Shown here one piece after another: positions 1-9,700 of a DNA stretch of 64,000 nt. The stretch is from Mycobacterium sp. 1245111.1 (GTDB taxonomy: Bacteria; Actinomycetota; Actinomycetes; Mycobacteriales; Mycobacteriaceae), in contig NZ_LZLV01000017.1 in NCBI RefSeq assembly GCF_001673405.1, positions 1-64,000 on the forward strand. Reading direction: 5' to 3'. Within the stretch, counting starts at the first letter, position 1. The number at the start of each line of letters is the position of its first letter. The position numbers and the translations under genes were made by a program. Under the pieces are notes generated by a model, which was not told the DNA's origin, did not search any database, and worked only from the letters and a program-made list of their open reading frames with translations.

Positions 1-180
1 TGCACGCCTCGTTACGCGAGATTTTCGAGAGCGATGTCGACAGCATCACCAGCCCGATCGGGGTGCCGCTGGCCCACCTCGGCTTCTTCGTGCTCGATGC
101 ATGGTTGCAGCCCGTGCCCGCCGGCGTGGTCGGTGAGTTGTACGTGGCCGGCGCCGGGGCAGCGTACGGATATGTGGGCC
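1..180 (+). other. Fragment of NRPS adenylation domain, opposite strand
   Basis: Reading the plus strand from base 3 gives an open frame that continues an adenylation domain from just after core motif A5 (the HAS..REIF stretch) through GVPLAH to the conserved GELYVAGAG and GYVG motifs. It then runs into the reverse strand at the GTGGGCC join. It has no start and no end of its own. It is the natural continuation of the minus-strand NRPS gene (174-2519) but in the wrong orientation, so it probably represents the missing downstream part of that same domain, or of a near-identical module, attached by a fold-back join. It should not be annotated as an independent gene. Confidence 0.75.
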
Positions 181-250
181 AGCGGCACCCCGATCGGGCT
201 GGTGATGCTGTCGACATCGCTCTCGAAAATCTCGCGGAACGAGGCGTGCA
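1..250. repeat. Fold-back inverted repeat at window edge
   Basis: Bases 1-77 are the reverse complement of bases 174-250 with one mismatch (base 14), separated by a 96-base spacer. Both arms encode the same adenylation-domain segment, once on each strand. The join sits on a 7-base microhomology, GTGGGCC (174-180), which is both the end of the plus-strand segment and the start of the minus-strand segment. The single difference makes a TTA leucine codon in the outer arm where the inner arm has TTC phenylalanine; TTA is rare in this high-GC DNA, which suggests a sequencing error. The pattern is typical of a chimeric read or a mis-assembled contig end inside repetitive NRPS modules. A true inversion is the alternative. 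Confidence 0.9.
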
Positions 251-2519
251 CCGTGGTCTCGGTGATCCCGTACATGTTGATCAGGCGGGGAAATCCTTCG
301 TGGCCCTGCAGCCACGGGGCCAGCCGCTGCGGTTCCAGTGCCTCGCCGCCGAAGACCACAGCCTCGAGCTTCAGCTGACGTCCGAGCTCGGGCCTGAGCG
401 TGTCGGCGGTTTGCAGCGCATAAAACGCCGACGGGGTCTGGCTCAGCACCGTGACGTCCTCGGTCACCAGCAACTCGTGCAGGTCTTCCGGCGAGCGCAC
501 GATCGCATCGGGTACCACCACCACGCGGCCGCCGTACAGCAGCGCACCCCAGATCTCCCACACCGAAAAGTCGAACGCCAACGAATGACACTGCGACCAC
601 ACCTGACCTGCCAACTCCAGATCGGCGTCCAGAGTCTCCAGTAGGCGCGTCACGTTGCCGTGCGGAATGGCCACACCTTTCGGGGTTCCGGTCGTGCCCG
701 ACGTGTAGATGAGGTAGGCGATGTCGTCGGAAGCCGGTTCCGGTAGCGCGGTGCCAGGCAGGCTGTCGACGGCGGTCGCGTCGACGTCGACGACCAGCAG
801 GTCATGACCGGCCAGCTGCGGCCGCAACTCGGCGGTCGTGATCGCGGCGATCGGCGCCGCGTCGCCGAGCACGAACGCAATCCGGCTGGCCGGCACGGAC
901 GGGTCGATCGGCACATACGCGGCACCGGTTTTCAGGACGGCCAACATCGCCACGACCGCTTCGGCCGACCGGGCCAACAGCAACGCCACCCGCTGCCCGG
1001 GTCCGACGCCCCCGTGCGTCAACCGCTGCGCCAACCGTTCGGCCGCCTGGTCTACCTCGCGATAGGTCCACGAACGCGCGGTGTCGCTGATCGCCACCGC
1101 GTCCGGCACTCGGGAGACCTGCGCTGCGAACATCGCCGGAATCGAGGGGGACACCGGCGCCGGCTCGGTCAGCACCGCCCGGTTACCCCAGCGATCCAAC
1201 CCGGCCTGCTCGTCGTCGTCGAGCAGACGTATCGACGAGAGCCGGCGGCCCGGATCAGCGGCCAGCGCCCCCAACAGCCGCTCCAGCCGTCTGGCGATAG
1301 TGGCGGTGTCGTGGTGGGATAACGGCCCGCTGGTCCCCGCCGTGCTGAGGAAAAGCTGGTCGCCGGCGCCCGAGAAGATCAGCCCGAAGTCGCCCACCTG
1401 GCCCGGATTGGTGAACGACGCGGATGCCTCGACGCCGGCGAAGTCCATCGTCATTTTCGACGGCATGAAGTTGACGCTCACCCTGTTGGCGCGGCGCTCC
1501 GAACCGTGCGGATGGCCTTTACGTTCGAGGGAGTGCACGGGAAACCGCTGATGTTGCAGGGCCTCCCGGATCCGCGCGTCGACGTGCGCGCAGAAGTCGG
1601 TCACCGTCGTCGCCGGCGGAACCCGCAACACCAACGGCAGCGCACCGGAGACCATCCCGGGAAGCATCTTCGATTCCGGCAGCACGCGCCTGCTGACCGG
1701 GAAGTCGAGCACCACCTCTGAGCCCTCGGCGTACCAGCCCCGCACCAGAAGAGCACACGCCGCGGTGATGACCGACGATCGAGGCATGTGCCACGTCTCG
1801 GATAGATGCTGAACCTGCCGGAGCACGACGGGGTCTAGTCGAACCGGTGGCGCAGGCGAATACGGCTCGCCGTCATCCGCGGCATCGGGCAGCCGGTAAT
1901 TCGATTCGCTGTCCCGCGGCAGGTTCTGCGACCAGTACGTGTGGTCGTCCGAGTAATCGGTGGAGGCTTCGTAGTCCAGCTCGCAACGGACCAAGTCCTG
2001 CAACGTTCCGAAGAAGGCCGGCGGAATGGGTTCGTTCGCAGCGATTGCCGCGTAGACCGTCGCAATCCGGTGGGCGAGAAGGGTAATCCCGGATCCGTCG
2101 ATGACGATGTGGTGGAAGCAGCCGAAGAGATGGAATTCGTCGGTCCAGGTGCGAAATAGCGCAAACCGGTAGAGCGGCCCGGTTGCCGCCATCGGCGTGC
2201 CCTGGATCGACGCCGCGATCCGGCGCGCTTCTTGGACCGGATGGTGCGAGTCGCTGAGGTCGTAGAAGGCGACCTCGACGTCCGGGTCGGCGATCCGCTG
2301 GTAAGCCGTGCCATCCTGGTCGAAGATGGCCGCCCGGGCCGGTTCGGCCTCGTGCATGACGTGGCGGATCGCCCGCTCGAGCAGATCACGCTCGATCGCG
2401 CCGTCGAACCGCACCAGCACGCCCAGTTGCCATTCCGTATCGGAGCGACCGGTTTCCTGCGCGAGCCAGATGTCGAGTTGTCCCCGCGTCAGCGGGAGTG
2501 CGCGGTCGTCATGATCCAT
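174..2519 (-). CDS. NRPS, first C-A module, truncated
   Basis: Non-ribosomal peptide synthetase acting in the cytosol to build the peptide core of a lipopeptide. The ATG at 2519 overlaps the mbtH stop by 11 bases, implying translational coupling. A condensation domain (about 1-430) carries HHIVIDG at 136-142; a C domain at the very N-terminus fits acceptance of a fatty-acyl starter. The adenylation domain (from about 455) has [11 protein letters not shown] at 605-615, FDFSVWE at 649-655, GGEAL at 724-728 and NMYGITETT at 748-756. Its pocket residues read D-F-W-S-V-G-M-V-H, closest to threonine codes (inference). Genuine coding ends near residue 782; beyond it the frame runs antisense through the fold-back repeat, so the rest of the A domain, the carrier domain and any later modules are absent. 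Confidence 0.9.
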
Positions 2520-2757
2520 CCGGATTACCTATCGAGACCCCCTGTCCCGCTGCCAACCTGTCGCGCAGACTCTTCGGCCGGATATCAGGCCAGTTCGCTT
2601 CGATGTAGTCCAGGCACGCTGCGCGATCCCCCTCGCCGTAGACCACCCGCCAGCCGGCCGGAACATCTGCAAAAGCCGGCCACAGACTGTGCTGCTCCTC
2701 GTCGTTGACCAAGACGAAAAAGCTGCCGTCGCTGTCGTCGAACGGATTGATGTTCAC
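2509..2757 (-). CDS. mbtH: MbtH-like NRPS helper protein
   Basis: This 82-residue protein belongs to the MbtH family, small proteins that bind adenylation domains and are needed for their folding or activity. The family signature is complete: N-x-E-x-Q-x-S-x-WP near residues 18-27, VPAGW, the CLDYIE stretch, and W-x-D-x-RP-x-SL near the C-terminus. It lies directly before the NRPS gene and overlaps its start by 11 bases, the usual arrangement in mycobacterial GPL loci, so its partner is presumably the adjacent synthetase. Mycobactin MbtH is the other well-known mycobacterial member, but no siderophore genes are present here. A shared promoter-like element lies 16 bases upstream. Confidence 0.95.
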   Translation of the reverse strand: MNINPFDDSDGSFFVLVNDEEQHSLWPAFADVPAGWRVVYGEGDRAACLDYIEANWPDIRPKSLRDRLAAGQGVSIGNPDGS

Positions 2758-2772
2758 GCGTCTCCAGACCGC

Positions 2773-2809
2773 CTAATCAACATGAGTAGAACAAGTTCTA
2801 GACGATACT
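2773..2809 (-). promoter_or_regulatory. Shared regulatory element before mbtH-NRPS
   Basis: This element, read on the minus strand, resembles those before the PKS gene (14770-14807) and mmpS (41675-41711). Against the PKS copy, bases 2781-2811 match 14779-14809 at 28 of 31 positions. It contains a perfect dyad, TAGAACAAGTTCTA (2787-2800), that also satisfies the pattern T-nn-AAC-nn-GTT-nn-A described for KstR. The mbtH start is 16 bases downstream. It could be a promoter, an operator, or both. A regulator cannot be assigned from sequence alone. Confidence 0.7.
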
Positions 2810-2873
2810 GGGCCCCCGACGGCTTGTCTAAGGGTTCGGACGAAGAGTCTGGAAAACGGATCACCGGGTCACC

Positions 2874-3704
2874 TCACCGAGGGCCCGAAGTCGCCGGCGC
2901 ACGCAATTGGGATCGCAGTATGCGGTACTCGAGCAGGCCCGCCCGCATCTGCTCGTAGATGGCGGACCCGGGCAGCGCAAGGAAGTTGGCTACCCGAGCA
3001 TTTCCGTCGCCATACACCTGCTCCCAGTTGCTGCTCGCCAGATCACGCGAGGCAAGTACGTTCGCCGTGATATCGCGGTCGTCGCCGGTGGAAAACCCCA
3101 GTTTCGCCAGACGCATCCGGACGAAGTCCCAATCGTCAGGGCTCAGGAAGTCGGTGTGCAGGAACCATGCCCCGGGCCGGCAGATCCGACGGACCTCACT
3201 CAGAAACTTGGGCAAATTCCCATACGAATGTGACGACTCGACGTTGAGGACGGCGTCGCACGACTCATCGGCCAGCGGAATATCCAACGCGTCGCCGACT
3301 GTGAAGTCGATCGAATCGCCGAGGTGCGTCTTACGACAGAAGCCGATGGCTTCCGCGGACATGTCGATGCCGATGACCTGAGCGCTGAACCTCTCCGCGA
3401 CGAGTCGCGAGTTGCCTCCGCGCCCACAGCCTATTTCGACGACGGTGCGGTCATTCAGGTCGAGCGATCCGATGACCTCGAACACCAGCCGGACCGAATT
3501 GGCATTGAAGGTGCCGTCGCGAATGGCGAACGAGGATTCGTTGTGGGAATCGGTGGGCACGTAACCGTAATTCAGGAAAAACGACGAGTCGGCCACCCCG
3601 ACCGCCTCCAAGCGGCGGCTCAGCAGATCGTAGAAGCTGTGCCATCCGTCGGCGGTCGTCGACAGCAGGTCGTCAGCCAGGTGCGCCGACATCGGTTGGT
3701 TCAT
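2874..3704 (-). CDS. SAM O-methyltransferase, Rv2952/Fmt-like
   Basis: This 276-residue class I SAM-dependent methyltransferase has motif I VEIGCGRGG near residues 91-99, a following acidic motif (IGIDMS), and the block VLNVESSHSY...RRICRPGAWF. That block closely resembles M. tuberculosis Rv2952, which methylates the hydroxyl of phthiotriol-type polyketides, and the GPL fatty-acyl methyltransferase Fmt. It starts 10 bases after the PKS stop and is surely co-transcribed with it. The likely role is O-methylation of the hydroxyl left by the ketoreductase of PKS module 1 (inference). An intergenic region with its own regulatory element separates it from mbtH. Confidence 0.85.
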   Translation of the reverse strand: MNQPMSAHLADDLLSTTADGWHSFYDLLSRRLEAVGVADSSFFLNYGYVPTDSHNESSFAIRDGTFNANSVRLVFEVIGSLDLNDRTVVEIGCGRGGNSRLVAERFSAQVIGIDMSAEAIGFCRKTHLGDSIDFTVGDALDIPLADESCDAVLNVESSHSYGNLPKFLSEVRRICRPGAWFLHTDFLSPDDWDFVRMRLAKLGFSTGDDRDITANVLASRDLASSNWEQVYGDGNARVANFLALPGSAIYEQMRAGLLEYRILRSQLRAPATSGPR

Positions 3705-3714
3705 TGTGCCGCTC

Positions 3715-6700
3715 CTATCCGGCAGACTCGGCCGCGCCGACGGGTTCGGCTTCGACTGGCTGGGCCTCGATCGACTGGGGGACCTGACCGGCCAGGTACT
3801 CGGCCAGCGACCCGATCGTCGGATAGTCGAATACGGCGGTGGCGGTGATCGTGAACCCGCCGCCGAACTGGGGGAGCAACCTGTTGCTGAATTCGACCGC
3901 CATCAGTGAATCCGTGCCCAGTTCAAGGAAGCGGCTGGTCGCGGCCGGCGGCTGCGCGAGCCTCAGGAAGTTCTGCACTTCGCGCCGTAGGTACTCGGTG
4001 AGGAAGCTGCCGCGTTCGGCCTCGGGCACCTCGTGCAGACGGCGGAGCAACTCGCTGTCACCACTGGAGGCCGCGACAGCACTCGGCAGCAAGTGGTCGA
4101 GGATCGCGGGGCGGGTGCCGCCGAGTCCCTTTGCGGCGCGCTGCCAGTTGGCTTTCAGTACGGTGGCCTGCCCGGTCCCGTGGGCGATGATCTCGCCCAG
4201 CCCGTTGAGTGCGGCCGAGGGCTCGAGTGGGATCAGGCCTTGCGCACTGAGGTTGGCGCGGGCGGCGTGCGAGGTCGCCATGCCGCCTTTTGCCCAGGGG
4301 CCCCAGTTGATGCTGGTCGCCGGCAGGCCCTGTGCTCTGCGGTCGGCGACGAGCCCGTCGAGCAGCGCGTTGGCCGTCGCATAGTTGGCCTGGCCGGGTG
4401 AACCGATCACGCTGGCCGCCGACGAGTACACCATGAAGAAATCGAGGTCGTCGTCTCGCGTCAACCGGTCCAAGTGGCGGGCGCCGAGGGCTTTGGGCGC
4501 CAACGTCGTTCGGAACCGCGCGAGGCTCTGCTGGGAGAGCAGCGCGTCGTCGAGTACGCCCGCCAAATGTGCCACGCCCGCCAGCGGCGGCAACTCCGCC
4601 CGGATTCGCTCGATCAGTTCGCTGGCCTGCGCCGCATCGCCGACGTCGGCCGCGAAGGTGTGAATGCGGCACCGGTACCGCTCTGCCATCTCGGCGATGG
4701 CCTGTTGCGCGTCGGCATCCGGTGCACCCCGGCTGGTCAGCACGATGTCACCGGCCCCGAGCTGGGCCAGGTGGGCCGCCGTGTAGAGGCCGAGTGCACC
4801 GAGGCCGCCGGTGATCAGATAGCTCCGATCATCGCGCGGCTGTAGCGGTTTCGGCATCTGCAACACGATCTTGCCGATGTGCCGGGCCTGCTGCATGCGG
4901 CGGAACGCGGTCTTCGCCTCGGTGAGCGGGTAGACCTCGGCGGCAATGGGTGCGAGTTCACCCTTGGCCATGCTGTCCGCCAACTCGGTCAACAGGTTCC
5001 CGGTCCGCTCCGGCTCGTGCTCGATGCACCAGTCGAGCGCGATGATCTGGTAGTCGATATCCGGACGGGCCGCCGCCATCTGCTCGGGAGTCCAGATGTC
5101 GCGCTTGGCGATCTCGGCGAACCTGCCGCCCGGAGCGGTGGCCCGCACGGTCGCTTCGATGAATCCCTCGTTGGTGAGGCTGTTCAGCACGACATCGACA
5201 CCCGAGCCGCCGGTGTCGGCCAATATCTGGTCGGCGAAATCCGTTGTGCGCGAATCGTAGACGTGCTCGACACCCATCTCACGCAGCGCCGCGCGTTTGT
5301 AGGTGCTGGCGGTGGCGAAGACGGTCGCACCGCGCTGCTGGGCGATCTGGATCGCGGCCAGACCGACGCCACCGCTGGCGGCGTGAATGAGCACCCGGTC
5401 GCCGCGCCCCACGTTCGCCCAGTCGAACGCGAGCCGGGTCGTCAACGCTCCCGCGGGGACGGTGGCCGCGGCTACCGCACTCACCGCGGTCGGCACAGGC
5501 GCCAGGAACTGGGCCGGCACGTTGACTCGGCTCGCGAAACCGCCAGGCATGAAGCCGAATACCCGCTGGCCGATCTCGAATCCGGTGACGCCGTCGCCCA
5601 ACTCGGTGACGACGCCGGCAAGGTCGCCGCCGCCGACCCGCCCCGGATCGCCCGGATACAGGCCGAGCACGTTGAGCACGTCGCGGAAGTTGAGGCCCGC
5701 GGCCTCCACCCGGATCTGCACCTGTCCCGCGCTCGGCGGCGGCACATGTGCCTCGATCAGCCGAAGGTTGTCGATCGCGCCGCGTTCGGTCGGCTCTAGG
5801 ATGTAATCCTCTGCACGAGGTATCGGGAGATGGCCGTCGCGCGCCCACGGCAGCAGTCGCGGCACCAAGCACTTACCTTGTCGCAGTGCGAGTTCGGGTT
5901 CGTCTGTGGGTGCGTCGAGCAGACCGGCCAGTGTGGGCACGGCGTCGCCGAAGCCGTCGCAGTCGACCAGTCTGCACCGAAGCGCCGGCTGCTCGGTGAT
6001 GACGGTGCGGCCGAACCCCCACAGTGCCGACTGGACCGCGTCCACCGGTTCGCCGGCCTCGGTCGCCACGGCGCGTTCTGTGACGATCCACAGTCCGCCG
6101 GTGAGTTTCAGGTCCGGCTGCTCCTGAAGTGCCTGCACGACGGTGAGCAATCGATCGATCTCGATCTCCAGCCGCGCGGTGAATTCGTCGTTTGCCTCGT
6201 CTGCGCCCGGTCGCCCGGTGCTGCGCCAGACGATGCCGGTGACCGGCGTACCGCGCTCGGCGGCTTGCGTGAACAGCCGCTGCCAGGATTCCGGACGGCT
6301 GTCGTGGTCCAACGACAGGCAACTTGGAACCTCGGCAGCCAGTTCGTCGAAGCCGGTAATCAGCCAGGTGTCGTCGCGGTTCCCGTCGCCCGGAGCCGGC
6401 GGCGAAACCTCTTGCCAGCCAAGGGTATACAGGTTCCGGCTGCCGTCGCCGCCGAGTCCGCGCAACAGCGCCTCCCGGGGCGCGCGCTTGACCGTGAACT
6501 CGCGAATTTCACCGAGCTGGCGACCGCCCCGATCCACGAAATCGAGGTCGAACACCTGCGTTTCGCTGTCGACGCCGCCACTTTGCCACCGCGCGCGGCA
6601 ATAGAACCGCTTCGGCAGCCGCTCACGCAATGTCACTCGCCCGTACCGCAGCGGCAGGAAAAGGTCGGCAACGCCGCCGTCTTCGGCCGCCGCGAGCACC

Positions 6701-9700
6701 GCCGGGAAGGCCGGGAACGCAATTCCGGTGCACAGGTCGAGCAGGACCGGATGGATCGGCTCGTCGCCGAGCTGCTCGGCGAGTTCGTCACCGATGGCGA
6801 TATCCCCAACGGCCTCACCGTCACCCGCCCACAGCGACTTGAGCGAGGTGGACCAGGTCGGACCCCACGTCAGCTCCATGTCGGCGAAGGTGTCGAACAG
6901 CTGTTGCGGGCGCGTGCGGGCCAGTCTCTCGCACGCGGCGTCGATCGACTCGGTCGGCTCCGAAGTCGGCTCGTCGTCGACATCGGGGACGATGTGGCCG
7001 TCGGCGTTCAACGACCACTCGGTGTCTCGATCACCGTACGGGCGACTGTGTACCTGGAAGGTCCAGCCGCCGCCGGCCTCGACCGGGTGCACGGTGAGCT
7101 GCACCTCCCGGGACGTCTTCTCGCCCAGGATGATCGGCTCGTAGAAGAAGACGTCGCGCACCTGCGCGGGAGTCCCGACCGCCGCAATGGCCATCGTCGC
7201 GTACGTCGCGCCTGGGACAACCACGGTGCCGTAGATGACGTGATGCGATAGCCACGGCTGGGTATTGATGGACCAGCGGCTGGTGTAGACGACGTCGCCG
7301 GAAGCGAGATCCTTTGCGCTGCCGAGTATTCCGGCCCCGGCGCTGCCGCCGTCGGCGCGGATGTCGGCGGTCTTGGGCCAGTAGCGACTGCGCTGGAACG
7401 GATACGTGGGCAGTTCGAACTTCCGGCCCGGCTCGCGGTGCAGCGCCGCGAACCGCGGCCGATGCCCTGCGACGTAGGCCGCGGCGAGCGCTTCCGCCAT
7501 TTGGCGCTGGGCGTCGGTGCCCTTGCGCAGCGACGCGATCGCCTGCGGAGTCGCGGCGGAGTCCGGCCAGGCCTGCAGTGCGGCACCGGTCAGAATCGGT
7601 TGCGGACCGACCTCCATCAACACCGAGCAGCCAAGCTGGGCGACGGTGCGCACGCTTTCGGCGAACTGCACCGGCTGCCGGGAATGCCGCCGCCAATACT
7701 GGCCGTCCAGAGGGATTTCCGCGGTGAGAACCTCCCCGGTGCGGTTGCAGACCAGCGGCAGCGTGGGTACCGCGAATTCGAATCCCTGTGCATAGGCCTC
7801 GAATTCATCCAATGCTGGCTCGAGCAGCTCGGAATGGAAGGCGTGACTGGTTTCCAGCCAGGTGCAGCGGATCTCATCTCCAGTCAGGCTGGTCACGATC
7901 TGTTCGAGGTCCTCGGCGGGACCCGACAGCACCGTGTTGGGTCCGTTGTAGGCGGCGACCGAAATCCGCGGGAATCCGTCGGCGACGCGTTCCACCTGTT
8001 CGGCGTCGGCGAAGACCGCCACCATCCGGCCGCCCTCGGGCAGGTTGCCGAACAGCCGGCCGCGCTCGGCCATGAGGCGTGCCCCGTCTTCGAGGCTGAA
8101 CACGCCGGCCACGCACGCCGCGGCGTACTGGCCCACGCTGTGGCCGAGCACCACGTCGGGCTCAATGCCCCACGACTGCCACAACCGGGCCAAACCCATC
8201 TCGATGGCGAACAATGCCGGCTGCGCAAAAGAGGTGTGCCGCAAGGTGTCTGCGTTGTCGGTGTCGAACAGCACGTCGAGCAACGGACGGGGCAGCAGCC
8301 CGTCGACCGCATCGGCGCACCGCTGTACGACGTCGGCGAACACCGGTTCGGTATCGAACAACTCGCGCGCCATCCCCGGGTATTGGCTGCCCTGCCCGGT
8401 GAACAGCCACGCCGTCTTCGGCCGGTCGCCGCACACGCCGCGCACTGCGCCCGGCCCCAGGCGGTTCTCGGCCAACCCGGCCAACAGCTCGCGACCGCCC
8501 TGAACGGAATCCATCACGAGCGCGGCGCGGTGTTCGAAATGCGAACGACCGACTCCGGCGGTGAAGCACACATCGGCGATCTTGGCGTCCGGGCGTGCAT
8601 CCAGCCAGGCTCCGTACCGCTGCACCAGGGCCGTCAGCGCCTGCGGTGATCGGGCCGACAGCGGTAGCACGCTCAGCGGTTCGGGCGTCGGCTCCGTCGC
8701 GACCTCGTCTGCCGATCGCGACGGCGCTTCTTCGATGAGGACGTGTGCGTTCGTGCCGGAGAAACCGAAGGAACTGGTTCCGGCGCGGCGCGGCCTGCCG
8801 TTGGCCTGCCAGGGAATCGCCTTGTCCACCACACGAACCGGCAGGGAATCCCACGGAATGTTCGGCGAGGGGTTCTCGAAGTGCAGGTTCTGCGGCAGCA
8901 CTTCGTGCTGCAGCGACAACACCACCTTGATCAGGCCCGCGATCCCCGCTGCCGACTCGAGGTGCCCGATGTTGGTCTTCGCCGACCCGATCAGCAGCGG
9001 GCGGCTCGAGTCACGACCGGCGCCGTAGACCGCCGCAGCGGCCTGCACCTCGATCGGGTCTCCCAGTGAGGTGCCCGTGCCGTGCGCCTCGAGGTAATCG
9101 ACGTCTCGGCCCTCGACACCGGCGCGGGCCAGGGCGGTGGCGATAAGCCGTTGCTGCGCACCACCATTCGGCACCGTCAAACCACTGGACGCGCCGTCCT
9201 GATTAACTGCGCTGCCCCGAATGACCGCACAGATCTGATCGCCGTCGCGCTGCGCATCGGTGAGCCGCTTGAGCACCAGAATTCCGCAGCCCTCGCTGCG
9301 CGCATAGCCATTCGCGGCCGCGTCGAAGGTCTTGCACCGGCCGTCGGCGGACAGCATTCTGGCGCGCGAGGTGGCAACGATGGAAGCCGGGCTCACCAAC
9401 ACGTTCACCCCGCCGGCCAGCGCCATGTCGCAGTCGCCGGAGTGCAAAGCCTGGCAGGCCTGATGGACGGCCACCAGCGACGCACTGCACGCGGTGTCCA
9501 CCGCCATCGCCGGGCCTTCCAGCCCGAGTGCGAACGCCACCCGACCCGCGATGACATTGAGCGCATTGCCGGTGATGAAGTGGGCCTCAATGGTTTCCAC
9601 CGAGTTGGTGTTGAGCAGTTGCGAGTACTCGTTGGCGGCCACCCCGACGAACACCCCGGTTCGGCTACCCCGCAGTGCGGAAGGCGCGTACCCCGCCCTT

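Noticed and set aside
2509..2757. Mycobactin siderophore cluster, suggested by MbtH
   Set aside because: No salicylate, lysine hydroxylase or mbtA-G type genes are present; MbtH proteins accompany many NRPS systems.
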